DNA of 64,000 bases from JANNNF01 sp040385825 (GCA_040385825.1 JAZKGQ010000009.1:248001-312000); one strand, 5' to 3'; counted from the first letter of the stretch, positions 7,859-17,381 are shown. Numbers and translations are program-made. The notes: a model not told the origin generated them from the letters alone.

Positions 7859-9004
7859 ATGCTGACGAACCGCGATATTGTGGACCTGACCACCTTCCGC
7901 CAGACCCTGCATCTGTACCCCGAAGTGTCGGGGGCCGAGGCGCAGACCGCGCGGCGCATCGTCAATGCCCTGGCGGATACCGAGCCTGATACCGTGATCA
8001 CCGACCTTGGCGGGCATGGGGTGGCGGCGGTCTGGGCGGGGGCGGAACCGGGGCCGACGGTGATGTTCCGCGCAGAACTCGACGCGCTGCCGATCCTGGA
8101 GCTGACCGGGTTGCCCTATGCCTCGACGCTGCCGGGCACCGCGCATCTGTGCGGGCATGACGGGCATATGACCATTCTGCTGGCGCTGGCGCGGCTGATC
8201 GCGCGGCAGCGCCCGGCGCGGGGGCGGGTGGTGCTGCTGTTCCAGCCGGCCGAGGAAGACGGGTCTGGCGCGGCGGCGGTGATTGCGGATGCGCGCTTTG
8301 CGGGCATCGCGCCCGACTGGGCGTTTTCGCTGCACAACATGCCGGGGGTGCCCCTGGGGCAGGCGATGCTGGCGGCAGGGCCTGCGAACTGCGCCTCGAT
8401 GGGGCTGAAGATCACGCTGACCGGCAAGACCGCCCATGCCGCCCAGCCCGAGGCCGGGGTGTCGCCTGCGCTGGCGATGGCGGCGCTGATCCCTGCGCTG
8501 GTGGGGCTTGGGTCGGGTGGCGAGGTCGGGCCGGGGTTCCGGCTGGTCACGCTGACCCATGCGCGGTTGGGCGAGCCTGCCTTTGGCATTTCCCCTGCAT
8601 CTGGCGAGGTCTGGGCCACCCTGCGCACCCGCGACGATGCCGACATGGCCGATCTGGCCGAAGCCTCCGAGGCCTTGGCCGAAGAACAGGCCCGCCTGCA
8701 TGGTCTGGAATTGGCGATGAGCGTGCATGATGCCTTTTCCGCCTGCAGCAATGATGCCGAAGCCACCGACCATCTGGCCAGGGGGCTGGCGGCTGTGGGC
8801 CTCGGGCAGATCACCGAAGGCCTGCCGTTTCGCGCCTCCGAGGATTTCGGGCGTTTTGGCGCGGGGGCCAGATCTGCCATGGCGTTTCTGGGGGCGGGCA
8901 CCGGCATGCCGATGCTGCACAACCCCGATTACGACTTTCCGGACGCGCTGATCCCGCAGGGGGCGGCCCTGTTCGATGCGGTGTTGCGCGATATTCTGGG
9001 GTGA
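7859..9004 (+). CDS. M20 family metallo-amidohydrolase (hippurate hydrolase-like)
   Basis: A 381-residue M20D-type amidohydrolase. Motifs in order: HLYPEVSGAE (residues ~17-26), FRAELDALPI, LCGHDGHMT with Cys/His/Asp metal ligands, FQPAEEDGSGA with the catalytic and bridging Glu residues, a dimerisation domain around ITLTGKTAHAAQPEAGVSP, and a C-terminal HNPDYDFPD with a metal-binding His. Such enzymes release amino acids from N-acyl or N-benzoyl conjugates. It follows the lactonase-like gene after four bases and is probably translated from the same mRNA. The substrate is unknown. Confidence 0.85.
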   Translation: MLTNRDIVDLTTFRQTLHLYPEVSGAEAQTARRIVNALADTEPDTVITDLGGHGVAAVWAGAEPGPTVMFRAELDALPILELTGLPYASTLPGTAHLCGHDGHMTILLALARLIARQRPARGRVVLLFQPAEEDGSGAAAVIADARFAGIAPDWAFSLHNMPGVPLGQAMLAAGPANCASMGLKITLTGKTAHAAQPEAGVSPALAMAALIPALVGLGSGGEVGPGFRLVTLTHARLGEPAFGISPASGEVWATLRTRDDADMADLAEASEALAEEQARLHGLELAMSVHDAFSACSNDAEATDHLARGLAAVGLGQITEGLPFRASEDFGRFGAGARSAMAFLGAGTGMPMLHNPDYDFPDALIPQGAALFDAVLRDILG

Positions 9005-9170
9005 ACCCGCGGTCAAATCTGTATCAGCGGCGTGGATAGGGCCTTGCAGAAGGGGGCCATTCTGGTGCTTTCCTGTTGGCGAACGTCTGCCCGCCTCTGT
9101 GCGGGGCTGAAACCGGGGCCGGAACTGCATTCGGACCCCGGATCAAAACCAAAAAGCGGAGCCTGCCCAG

Positions 9171-10010
9171 ATGACTGCCCCCGGTATGACTGCCCCCACC
9201 CGTCTGCGCCTGAACGATGGCCATTATATTCCCGCCCTTGGGCTTGGCATCTGGCAGGTGCCTGCAGAGGCGACAGCGGCAACCGTGGGGCAGGCCCTTG
9301 CGCTTGGCTATCGCCTGATCGACGGGGCGGCGATCTATGGCAACGAGGCCGGGCAGGGCGCAGGCCTGCGCCAGTCCGAGGTGCCGCGCGACGAGGTGTT
9401 CGTCACCACCAAGATCTGGAATGACCAACAAGGCTACGACAGCACGCTGCGCGCCTTTGATGCCAGCATGACACGGCTGGGGCTGGAGACGCTGGAGCTG
9501 TGCCTGATCCACTGGCCGGTGCCTGCGCAGGACCGCTATGTCGATACATGGCGCGCGCTGATCCGGTTGCGCGATGACGGGCGGGTGCGCTCGATCGGCG
9601 TGTCGAACTTCATGGGCGACCATCTGGAACGCATCGTGGGCGAAACCGGCGTGGTGCCAGTGCTGAACCAGATCGAGTTGCACCCCCGGTTGCAACAGAC
9701 CGACCTGCGTCGGCTGCATGACGCCATGGGCATCGTGACGCAAAGCTGGACGCCACTGGGGCAGAGCCTGTCGTTCGACGCTGCCCCGGTGCAGGCCGTG
9801 GTGGCGCGCACCGGCAAGACGCCCGCGCAGGTGATCCTGCGCTGGCATCTGCACCTGGGCTGTTCGGTCATTCCTCGGTCCACCAATGCCGGGCGTTTGG
9901 CCGAGAACCTTGATCTGGGCGGGTTTGACCTGACCGATGCCGAAATGGCGGCGATGGCCACGCTGGATGCGGGCAGCCGGACCGGGCCGGACCCGGCCGT
10001 TTTTGGCTGA
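9171..10010 (+). CDS. Aldo/keto reductase
   Basis: A 279-residue AKR of the 2,5-diketo-gluconate reductase-like branch. The catalytic tetrad is visible: Asp and Tyr in IDGAAIYGNE, Lys in TTKIW, and His in LCLIHWP. The NADPH-binding C-terminal motif appears as VIPRSTNAGRLAENL. It acts in the cytoplasm on carbonyl substrates. An ATG six codons in (MTAPTRLRL) is an alternative start. It follows the M20 gene after 166 bases and precedes the VOC gene by 12 bases. A role in carbohydrate or aldehyde reduction next to the sugar-acid genes is plausible but unproven. Confidence 0.88.
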   Translation: MTAPGMTAPTRLRLNDGHYIPALGLGIWQVPAEATAATVGQALALGYRLIDGAAIYGNEAGQGAGLRQSEVPRDEVFVTTKIWNDQQGYDSTLRAFDASMTRLGLETLELCLIHWPVPAQDRYVDTWRALIRLRDDGRVRSIGVSNFMGDHLERIVGETGVVPVLNQIELHPRLQQTDLRRLHDAMGIVTQSWTPLGQSLSFDAAPVQAVVARTGKTPAQVILRWHLHLGCSVIPRSTNAGRLAENLDLGGFDLTDAEMAAMATLDAGSRTGPDPAVFG

Positions 10011-10022
10011 CCGGGGGCGGGC

Positions 10023-10652
10023 ATGATGGTTCCCGAGCTTGTGGTGACTGATCTGGCGGCGGCGCAGCGGCAGTTGTGCGACGTGTTCGGCTTTGCCCGC
10101 GATGGCGGGGTGTTGCGGTTGGGGTCGCAGGCCATAGTGTTGCGGCAGGGTTCTGGCGGGCATGGGGTGATCGACCATCTGGCGCTGTCGGTGCCTGATC
10201 TGGACGCAGCCGCTGCCGTGATGATTGCGCGCGGGGCCGTGGTTGAAGGCACCACGCCGGACGGCGCGCAACTGATACCGGAATTCTGGCGCGGGGGCAT
10301 GCGCTATCTGTTTCTGACCGGGCCGGATGGCGCGCGGATCGAGTTGTGCCACAACCTTGCCGACCCGAAACCGCTTGGCCACGACCATATCGGCATCCCC
10401 TGCACCGACATTGCAGCGTCCGAGGCGTTTGTGACGGGGCTTGGCGGGCGGCTGGTGGCGGCGGTGACGCTGACGCGGGCCGAGGGCGACACGCTGGTAC
10501 GGTTCATCGAGCTTTCGGGCGGGGTGCTGGAACTGTACATGGCCCCTGTGATGCCGCCCCTTGCCCCACATGGCTGCTGGAACCGTCTGCTGGTGCCGGG
10601 GCTGGCGGCCCCGGTCACCGGGCCGGATGGGCTGCACCTTGCGCCGCTGTAG
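10023..10652 (+). CDS. VOC family protein (glyoxalase/dioxygenase fold)
   Basis: A 209-residue protein made of two beta-alpha-beta-beta-beta VOC repeats. The first covers MVPELVVTDLAAAQRQL to GHGVIDHLALSVPDLDAA, and the second GHDHIGIPCTDIAASEAFV onward. Candidate metal ligands are His in VIDHLAL, His in GHDHIGI and Glu near the ends of each module. VOC proteins include lyases, isomerases and ring-cleaving dioxygenases, so the chemistry is open. It sits 12 bases after the aldo/keto reductase and probably shares its transcript. MM at the start leaves a one-codon ambiguity. Confidence 0.75.
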   Translation: MMVPELVVTDLAAAQRQLCDVFGFARDGGVLRLGSQAIVLRQGSGGHGVIDHLALSVPDLDAAAAVMIARGAVVEGTTPDGAQLIPEFWRGGMRYLFLTGPDGARIELCHNLADPKPLGHDHIGIPCTDIAASEAFVTGLGGRLVAAVTLTRAEGDTLVRFIELSGGVLELYMAPVMPPLAPHGCWNRLLVPGLAAPVTGPDGLHLAPL

Positions 10653-10691
10653 GCCCTTTTCCCTGACGCCCCATGGCGCTAAACGGTTGCC

Positions 10692-11771
10692 ATGCGCCAG
10701 ACCCTGACCCAGATCCATGACGCCAAGGTGGCCGCAGGCACCCTGCGCGCCGACCCCGCCCAGGCCGCCGTCCTGCCGGTGCTGGAGGCATTGCGGGTCT
10801 GGCTGGAGGCCAATGCCACCCGCAAGGTCGGCCTGTTTGCAGGCCTGTTCGCCAAACCCGTGACGCCGCCGCCGGGGGTGTATCTGTGGGGCGGGGTGGG
10901 GCGGGGCAAATCCATGCTGATGGACCTGTTCGCCGAGGCGACGGACATCCCCCAGAAACGCCGGGTGCATTTTCACGCCTTCATGCAGGACATTCACAAG
11001 GGCATCCACGAGGCCCGCAAGAAAGGCGTCGATGACCCCATCGTGCCGGTGGCCGATGCGGTGATTGCGGGCACGCGGCTGCTGGCCTTTGATGAAATGC
11101 AGATCACCGACATCACCGATGCGATGATCGTGGGGCGGCTGTTTGAACGGCTGTTCGCGGCCGGCGTGGTGATTGTCACCACGTCCAACCGCCCGCCCGA
11201 GGATTTGTACAAGGACGGGCTGAACCGCGCGATCTTCCTGCCCTTCATCGACATGCTGAAGGCGCGGATGCAGGTGGTGGGCCTTGTCAGCCCCAATGAT
11301 TACCGCCAGCACCGGCTGGCCGGCGCGCAGGTCTATTTCCACCCGGCAGGCACGGCAAAGGGCGAAATCAACGCCATCTGGTCGGACCTGACCGGGGGGG
11401 CGGCGGGGGCGGTTCTGGCGTTGCCGGTCAATGGTCGCACGGTCGAGGTGCCGCGCTTTTCCAACGGGGTGGGGCGGGCGACGTTCTGGGAGTTGTGCGC
11501 CAAACCGCTTGGTCCCGGCGATTTTCTGGCCATCGCCCAGGCGGTTCGGGTGCTGATCCTCGAGGATGTTCCGCAGCTTTCGTCCACCAACTACAACGAG
11601 GCCAAGCGGTTCGTCACCCTGATCGATGCGCTGTACGAGGCAAAGGTGCGGCTGATCTGTTCTGCCGCCGATGCGCCCGAACGGCTGTATATCGAAGGGG
11701 CGGGCAGCTTTGAGTTTGAGCGCACCGCCAGCCGCCTGCGCGAAATGCAGGGGGCGGATTGGGGGGAATGA
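10692..11771 (+). CDS. zapE: Cell division protein ZapE (AFG1-like ATPase)
   Basis: A 359-residue AAA+-like ATPase. Walker A is GGVGRGKSMLMD near residue 77, followed by HFHAFMQDIH, Walker B LLAFDEMQITDI, and the TTSNRPPEDLYKDGLNR sensor region typical of ZapE/Afg1. In E. coli ZapE associates with the Z-ring and destabilises FtsZ polymers; the mitochondrial relative Afg1 acts in protein quality control. Full length for the family. It lies in a run of + strand genes 39 bases after the VOC gene, without an obvious functional link to it. Confidence 0.92.
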   Translation: MRQTLTQIHDAKVAAGTLRADPAQAAVLPVLEALRVWLEANATRKVGLFAGLFAKPVTPPPGVYLWGGVGRGKSMLMDLFAEATDIPQKRRVHFHAFMQDIHKGIHEARKKGVDDPIVPVADAVIAGTRLLAFDEMQITDITDAMIVGRLFERLFAAGVVIVTTSNRPPEDLYKDGLNRAIFLPFIDMLKARMQVVGLVSPNDYRQHRLAGAQVYFHPAGTAKGEINAIWSDLTGGAAGAVLALPVNGRTVEVPRFSNGVGRATFWELCAKPLGPGDFLAIAQAVRVLILEDVPQLSSTNYNEAKRFVTLIDALYEAKVRLICSAADAPERLYIEGAGSFEFERTASRLREMQGADWGE

Positions 11772-11910
11772 CTGCAGCGCGGGGCTGATCGGCACTGGTG
11801 CTCAGCCTTGAAAGGCCCAAATACTGTCCATAACTTTGCCATCTTTGCCCACCATCGTTTCCAGATACAGGGCAATAATGCCGGAACACGATGGCTTGGG
11901 CAGCATTTAC

Positions 11911-12606
11911 ATGACAACGCAAGATACCTCTGTCCCCGAAAACGGGCTGCGCACTTCGGCGCTGTACTATGAAGATCTGGCCGGGAAATTCGTGCTGCTG
12001 GCGTTTTTCATGTGGCTTTTGTCGAATTCGATCAATGCGATAACCGGGCTGCTGTTTCAGCCTGCGCATGATCTGATGTGGGCCTTGGCGCTGATCTCGC
12101 ACACGGCCTCGCTGGCCTTTGTCGGGCTGGTTGTGGGCCTGACCGTCACCCGCAAGGCCCCGGTCGATGTGGCCGCAGGGTTTGAGGCCCGGATCAGTTC
12201 GTTCTTTGGCACATTCATCCTGCTGTCGCTGATCGCGGTGCCGCGCGCCGAGGTGGGCGAGGTGCAGGCCCTGATCGCCACATTGCTGATCATCGTCGGG
12301 TCCATCGCGTCGATCTGGTGCCTGTGGTGGCTGGGCCGCGCGTTCGCGGTGATGGCGGCCGCGCGCGATCTGGTGGTTGCCGGGCCTTATGCCCATGTGC
12401 GCCACCCGCTCTATACCGCCGAGGCGATCACGGTGGCCGGGGTGATCCTGTTCAACGGCAGCATGATGGCCGTGCTGGTGGGGGCGGTTCAGGTGTTCTT
12501 CCAGTACCGCCGCATCGTGAACGAGGAAAAGGTGCTGGGCCGCGCGTTTGAAGGCTATGCCGCCTACAAGGCGACCACGCCGATGATCCTGCCGCGCCTG
12601 TTCTGA
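11911..12606 (+). CDS. ICMT/PEMT-like membrane methyltransferase family protein
   Basis: About 231 residues from ATG 11911, with four to five predicted membrane helices (FVLLAFFMWLLSNSINAITGLLF, then LISHTASLAFVGLVVGLTV and further segments). The conserved C-terminal SAM-binding region of the isoprenylcysteine/phospholipid methyltransferase superfamily is present: AGPYAHVRHPLYTAE (RHPxY) and then EEKVLGRAFEGYAAYK. The substrate is unknown; a lipid or isoprenoid acceptor is usual. ATG 11878, 11 codons upstream, has a comparable ribosome-binding site, so the start is uncertain. A sterol-desaturase-family gene follows after 32 bases, suggesting a lipid-modifying pair. Confidence 0.78.
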   Translation: MTTQDTSVPENGLRTSALYYEDLAGKFVLLAFFMWLLSNSINAITGLLFQPAHDLMWALALISHTASLAFVGLVVGLTVTRKAPVDVAAGFEARISSFFGTFILLSLIAVPRAEVGEVQALIATLLIIVGSIASIWCLWWLGRAFAVMAAARDLVVAGPYAHVRHPLYTAEAITVAGVILFNGSMMAVLVGAVQVFFQYRRIVNEEKVLGRAFEGYAAYKATTPMILPRLF

Positions 12607-12638
12607 GCCACCCCAAGACCTGCTGACCGGAGACTTCG

Positions 12639-13451
12639 ATGGACCTTCTTTCCCTGATCGATTGGCGCGGCATCCTGATCATCGCGCTGATCTTCATTCC
12701 GCTGGAACAGGTTCTGGCCCTGCATGAACACCAGAAACCCTGGCGGCGGGGCTGGGCGAACGATGTGTTCTACCTGATCTTCAACGGCCTGCCGGTCAAG
12801 ATGGGCTTCGTGGCGATCCTTGGCGTCGTGATGATGGCGGTCGATGCCTATGTCCCGGCGGGTCTGCATCCTTGGGTGCAAAGCTGGCCCTTGCTGGTGC
12901 AGATCGTGGCGGTGATCGTGATTGCGGACATCGGGTTCTACGCCGCGCATCGCACCTTTCACGCCGTGCCCTGGCTGTGGCGGTTTCACGCCGTGCATCA
13001 CAGCATCGAGGAAATGGACTGGCTGGCCGCGCACCGGGTGCATCCGGTGGATCAGATCCTGACGATGTCGGCGTCCTTGCTGCCGGTCTATGCGCTTGGG
13101 TTCGATCCGACGGCGATTGCGGTCTATGCGGTGATTTATCACTGGCAGGCGCTGCTGATCCATTCCAACGTCAAGATCAACTTCGGCCCGCTGAAGTGGA
13201 TCGTGGCATCGCCGCAGTTCCACCACTGGCACCATGCCGACGAACGCTTTGCCTATGACAAGAACTTTGCCGGCCAGTTGCCGATCATCGACGCGATCGC
13301 AGGCACCCTGCACATGCCGTCACGGATGCCGCATGCCTATGGCTGCGACGACCCGGTGCCTGACCTGTACCACCAGCAACTGCTGTATCCGCTGCTGCCC
13401 AAAGCTATGCCTGCAACGCCTGCCAGATCAGACGCAGCGCCATCGCAGTAG
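12639..13451 (+). CDS. Sterol desaturase family protein
   Basis: A 270-residue integral membrane di-iron oxygenase of the fatty acid hydroxylase superfamily. The His clusters are HRTFH (near residue 110), FHAVHHS (near residue 121) and FHHWHH (near residue 193), which together bind the iron pair. Hydrophobic helices flank the clusters. Members hydroxylate or desaturate sterols, carotenoids or acyl chains. The upstream membrane methyltransferase, 32 bases away, may act on the same lipid. The 3' end overlaps the convergent TSUP gene by 47 bases. Confidence 0.88.
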   Translation: MDLLSLIDWRGILIIALIFIPLEQVLALHEHQKPWRRGWANDVFYLIFNGLPVKMGFVAILGVVMMAVDAYVPAGLHPWVQSWPLLVQIVAVIVIADIGFYAAHRTFHAVPWLWRFHAVHHSIEEMDWLAAHRVHPVDQILTMSASLLPVYALGFDPTAIAVYAVIYHWQALLIHSNVKINFGPLKWIVASPQFHHWHHADERFAYDKNFAGQLPIIDAIAGTLHMPSRMPHAYGCDDPVPDLYHQQLLYPLLPKAMPATPARSDAAPSQ

Positions 13452-14169
13452 AGGTGACCACCAGCAGCGGCTTGATCAACCCCGCCCCGATGCGCAGGGC
13501 CAGACGGGCGCCAAGCGCCGCCCCGCCGATCTGTGCTGCGGCCATGGCCAGCCCCATGCCCCACCACATCGCCCCCGATGTGGCAAACACCGCCAGCGCC
13601 CCGATGTTTGACGCAAAGTTCAGCAGCTTGGTATGCGCCGTGGCCCGCAGCACGCCGTACCCCGCCAGCATCACGAACCCAAGCATGAAGAAACTGCCGG
13701 TTCCGGGGCCGAAAAACCCGTCATAGGCCGCGATCAGCGGCACGGCGGTAAAGCTGAAGACCGCAGGCGTCACGCGGGCCGCGCGGGCGTCGTCGGTCAG
13801 CCCCGGCTTGAAGGCAAAGAACAGGGCGACGGCCACCAGAATGGCGGGCATCACCAGCCGCAACAGCGCAACCGGCATCAGATGCGCGGCCAGCGCGCCC
13901 GCGGCCCCGGCCAGGGCGCTGATCACCGCCATGCCCAACTGGTCGCGCAGATGCACCTGCCCCGCGCCGGCATAGGTGACCATCGCGGTGCCTGCCCCGA
14001 AGGTGCCTTGCAGTTTGTTGGTGGCCAGCGCCTCGATCGGCGAGGCCCCCGCCAGCAACAGGGCGGGGACCGAGATCAACCCGCCGCCGCCCGCAATCGC
14101 ATCGACAAACCCCGCCAGAAACGCCGCCAGCATCAGCCAGAGCGCCACATCCGCCGCAACCTCGATCAT
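13405..14169 (-). CDS. TSUP (TauE/SafE) family membrane permease
   Basis: A 254-residue, strongly hydrophobic protein with about eight membrane helices and the TSUP hallmark FVDAIAGGGGLISVPALLLAG near the N-terminus, repeated in weaker form in the second half (AYDGFFGPGTGSFFMLGFVM). TSUP proteins move organic sulfonates, sulfite or other anions. The start was placed at ATG 14169 (MIEVAADVAL), since the longer reading adds a non-hydrophobic, Gly/Pro-rich leader. It is convergent with the sterol desaturase gene, overlapping by 47 bases, and divergent from cas3. Confidence 0.87.
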   Translation of the reverse strand: MIEVAADVALWLMLAAFLAGFVDAIAGGGGLISVPALLLAGASPIEALATNKLQGTFGAGTAMVTYAGAGQVHLRDQLGMAVISALAGAAGALAAHLMPVALLRLVMPAILVAVALFFAFKPGLTDDARAARVTPAVFSFTAVPLIAAYDGFFGPGTGSFFMLGFVMLAGYGVLRATAHTKLLNFASNIGALAVFATSGAMWWGMGLAMAAAQIGGAALGARLALRIGAGLIKPLLVVTSTAMALRLIWQALQA

Positions 14170-14416
14170 CGTGCCCCCCGTTGTCTGGGACGGGGTCTGG
14201 GGCAGCGACGGGGCAAAGTAAACCCCGGCCTCACCGCATCGCCCGCCCGCTTTCACCCGGTGACAAAAGCGGGGTGAATGGGGGCGCCTGATTTTCGGTT
14301 CCCTTGGGGAAACCGCTTGAACTAAGGCGGTGCATCAGATGCAATGACCGCAGCAATGCGGACAGGTTGCCTGACAAGATGGTGCGGCAAGGATTTGACA
14401 TTCAAGGATTGCAGAT

Positions 14417-16645
14417 ATGGAAAAGTTCTTTGCCCATTCCAGACCTTCAGATGATCAAAGACCCTGGCAATCGCTGCCTGGGCATCTGGAATTGGTCGCC
14501 AAAGGTGCGGCCGACAGGGCCGCCTTGTCGGGATTGCCGAAGATGGCTTTTGTCGCCGGGCAGTTTCACGATCTCGGCAAATACGATCCGGCGTTTCAGC
14601 GAAAACTGGCTGGCGAAGAAAACCGCGTGAATCATTCGACGGCGGGGGCGGTTGTTCTATTGAACAGCGCCCCACCCTCTGAACAGATCCCGTATGAAAT
14701 GATTTCCTATGCCATTCTTGGCCACCATGCCGGATTGCCCGATTGCAACACATCGGACAATTCAAGCTTGTGGCGGCGCCATGAAACATACAGGAATGTC
14801 CTGCACCCCGAATGGCAGCAGCAGATTGCCGGGCCGCCCGGCGATCTTGGCGCCGAGCTTTTGGCGCTGATCGGAACGCGTGCAACGGCAGAGCATCTTG
14901 GGTTTGATCTGGCCGTCGCGACGCGGATGCTGTTCTCGGCTTTGGTCGATGCCGATTACCGCGACACCGAGGCATTTTATGCCTGGCCTGATGCACCGAA
15001 CGACCGCAACTGGCCCCGTCTTGCGCAGGTTCTGCCGCAGATGTCGGTGGCGTTTGACGCGCATATGGCCGGGCTTTCCGGGGCAGGCAGCGTGAATCGG
15101 TTGCGCCATGACATTCTGGCGCATGTGCGCGGCAAGGCCGCCATGCCACCGGGGCTGTTCACGCTGACCGTGCCGACCGGCGGTGGCAAGACCTTGGCAT
15201 CGCTTGGATTTGCGCTGGATCATGCACGGCTGCACGGGCATGGCCGGATCATCTATGCGATTCCCTTCACCTCGATCATCGACCAGACGGCGGCGATTTT
15301 CCGCAGCATTCTGGGGGATGGCAATGTGCTTGAACATCATTCGTCCATCGAGGATGACAAGGATCATGAGGGGCGCGACAAGCTGCGGCTGGCGATGGAG
15401 GATTGGGCCGCCCCGGTGGTGGTGACGACCAATGTGCAGCTGTTTGAAAGCCTGTTTGCGGCGCGTCCGGGGCGGGCGCGCAAGCTGCACAGCATCGCGG
15501 GAAGCGTGATCATTCTGGACGAGGCGCAGACCATTCCGCGCCCGCTGCTGCTGCCGTGTCTGCGGATGCTGGACACGCTGGCGCGGCTTTTCGGCTGTTC
15601 GATCGTGCTGTGTACCGCGACGCAGCCCGCGGTCGGGGAAAGCCTGAAAGGCGGGCTTGCGCTGGCGGGGCGCGAGTTGGCACCCGACCCTGCCGATCTG
15701 GCGCGGCGATTGAAGCGGGTCAAGATCGGCCACGCCGGGGTGATGGACAATGCTGCCCTTGTGGCCGCCCTGCGCTGCGTGGATCAGGGGTTGGTCGTCG
15801 TCAACAGCCGCGTGCATGCGCTGGATTTGTGGAATGATGCCAAGGGGATGGATGGAGTTTTCCATTTGTCGACCCGGCAGTATGCGGCGCATCGGCGGCG
15901 GATGCTGGCGGTGATCCGGCAGCGGTTGAAGGACGGGTTGCCGTGCCGGGTGATCTCTACCAGCCTGATCGAGGCTGGGGTGGATGTGTCCTTTCCGCAG
16001 GCGTGGCGGGCCGAGGCGGGGCTGGATCAGATCGTGCAGGCCGCCGGACGTGTGAACCGCAACGGCGAGATGTTGCCTGACTTGGGACAGGTCAGCGTGT
16101 TCACGCCCGACGGCTATACCCCGCCCGCCGAGATCAGGGGCTTGATCGGCGATATGGCGCGGATGCGGGACAGGTTTGACGATCTGCAATCCCCCGAGGC
16201 CATTCAAAGCTATTTTTCGGAAGTGTATTGGCGGCTTGACGCCGGTCTGGATGCCAAAAAGATCATGGCCGATTTCACGGTTGATATCAGGAAGAACCGC
16301 ACGAACTTCAATTTCCGCAGCGTGGCCGAGAAATTCCGCATGATCGAAAGCGGCATGCTGCCGGTGATCATTCCGCGTGATGCTGCGGCGAAAGAGGCGG
16401 TGAAACAGCTTGGTTTCGCGCAAATTCCCTCTGGCAGGATTGCGCGGGCGCTGCAAACCCATCTGGTCACGGTGCCACCCAAGGCACGGGCGCGGATGCT
16501 GGCCTGCGGCAAGGGTGCGTTTGTGCGGCCCGATTTGCGGGCTGACCAGTTTTTCGTGCTGACGGATATGGAACTTTATCACGAAGACACCGGATTGCAT
16601 TGGGAAGATGCGGAATATCTGGGAACAGAAGCCGGAATAATCTGA
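14417..16645 (+). CDS. cas3: CRISPR-associated helicase/nuclease Cas3 (type I-C)
   Basis: A 742-residue fusion of an N-terminal HD nuclease and a superfamily-2 helicase. HD residues: GQFHDLGK (His51-Asp52), VNHSTAG and GHHAGLPD. Helicase: Walker A PTGGGKT near residues 253-259, ILDEAQ near 366-371, LCTATQPA, and the C-terminal block SLIEAGVDVSF followed by QAAGRVNRNGE. It is recruited to Cascade-bound target DNA, nicks it and unwinds and degrades it. ATG 14417 is preceded by AAGGA at 14404-14408. It heads the cas operon; cas5c starts 67 bases after its stop. All catalytic motifs look intact. Confidence 0.96.
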   Translation: MEKFFAHSRPSDDQRPWQSLPGHLELVAKGAADRAALSGLPKMAFVAGQFHDLGKYDPAFQRKLAGEENRVNHSTAGAVVLLNSAPPSEQIPYEMISYAILGHHAGLPDCNTSDNSSLWRRHETYRNVLHPEWQQQIAGPPGDLGAELLALIGTRATAEHLGFDLAVATRMLFSALVDADYRDTEAFYAWPDAPNDRNWPRLAQVLPQMSVAFDAHMAGLSGAGSVNRLRHDILAHVRGKAAMPPGLFTLTVPTGGGKTLASLGFALDHARLHGHGRIIYAIPFTSIIDQTAAIFRSILGDGNVLEHHSSIEDDKDHEGRDKLRLAMEDWAAPVVVTTNVQLFESLFAARPGRARKLHSIAGSVIILDEAQTIPRPLLLPCLRMLDTLARLFGCSIVLCTATQPAVGESLKGGLALAGRELAPDPADLARRLKRVKIGHAGVMDNAALVAALRCVDQGLVVVNSRVHALDLWNDAKGMDGVFHLSTRQYAAHRRRMLAVIRQRLKDGLPCRVISTSLIEAGVDVSFPQAWRAEAGLDQIVQAAGRVNRNGEMLPDLGQVSVFTPDGYTPPAEIRGLIGDMARMRDRFDDLQSPEAIQSYFSEVYWRLDAGLDAKKIMADFTVDIRKNRTNFNFRSVAEKFRMIESGMLPVIIPRDAAAKEAVKQLGFAQIPSGRIARALQTHLVTVPPKARARMLACGKGAFVRPDLRADQFFVLTDMELYHEDTGLHWEDAEYLGTEAGII

Positions 16646-16712
16646 AGGCGTCGGATTTGGGGTTGCGTTGTGGGTTATACAACTCAAGATGGCACAAAGA
16701 TTTGGGGGGGTG

Positions 16713-17381
16713 ATGTCTTACGGTATCCGATTGAAGGTCTGGGGCGATTACGGGTTGTTCACCCGGCCTGAACTGAAGGTTGAACGGCTGACCTATGATG
16801 TGATGACCCCCTCTGCCGCGCGCGGCGTGCTGGAGGCGGTGCATTGGAAGCCCGCGATCCGCTGGGTGATTGATGCGATCCATGTGCTGACCCCGATCCG
16901 GCACCAGTCGATCCGCCGCAACGAAGTGGGACACAAGGCCCCGGCGGGCAATATCAAACGCGCGATGAACCGGGGCGATCTGGAGGGTTTGGGGATTGTG
17001 GTCGATGAAGACCGCCAGCAACGGGCCTCTACCGTCCTGATCAAGCCCGCCTATCTGATCGAGGCGCATTTCATGCTGACCGACAAGGCGGGGGCCGAGG
17101 ATAACGAGGGCAAGCACCTGGACATCTTCAATCGCCGCGCCCAAAAGGGCCAATGCTTCCACCAGCCCTGCCTTGGCACCCGTGAATTTGCAGCACATTT
17201 CGAATGGGTTGCCCCGGATGCCGCCTTGCCTGCGGCGGTGCCCGAGACCCGCGATCTGGGCCTGATGCTGTGGGATATCGACCATGCGGTGGCCTCGCGC
17301 CCCTCGCTGTTCTTCCGGGCGCGGTTGGTGGATGGGGTGATGGCGGTGCCTGCGCCCGATAGCGCAGAGGTGCTGAGATGA
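16713..17381 (+). CDS. cas5c: Cas5c (Cas5d), type I-C crRNA-processing and Cascade subunit
   Basis: About 222 residues from ATG 16713 (MSYGIRLKVWGDYGLFTRPE), preceded by a G-rich ribosome-binding site. The start of the family (KVWGDYACFTRPE-like), the DAIHVLTPIRHQSIRRNEVG region and the G-rich end mark Cas5d. Type I-C lacks Cas6; Cas5c cuts the repeat hairpin of the precursor RNA and stays bound to the 5' handle. In-frame Met codons lie 8 and 15 residues upstream, but the conserved N-terminus begins at 16713. Its stop overlaps the cas8c start by four bases (ATGA). Confidence 0.94.
   Translation: MSYGIRLKVWGDYGLFTRPELKVERLTYDVMTPSAARGVLEAVHWKPAIRWVIDAIHVLTPIRHQSIRRNEVGHKAPAGNIKRAMNRGDLEGLGIVVDEDRQQRASTVLIKPAYLIEAHFMLTDKAGAEDNEGKHLDIFNRRAQKGQCFHQPCLGTREFAAHFEWVAPDAALPAAVPETRDLGLMLWDIDHAVASRPSLFFRARLVDGVMAVPAPDSAEVLR

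Noticed and set aside
9024..11795. 923-codon minus-strand ORF opposite the AKR, VOC and zapE genes
   Set aside because: Low-complexity antisense frame; all three + strand genes have clear family motifs.
14390..14420. TTGACA at 14395-14400 as a cas3 promoter
   Set aside because: A matching -10 would fall at or inside the start codon, so it is probably chance.
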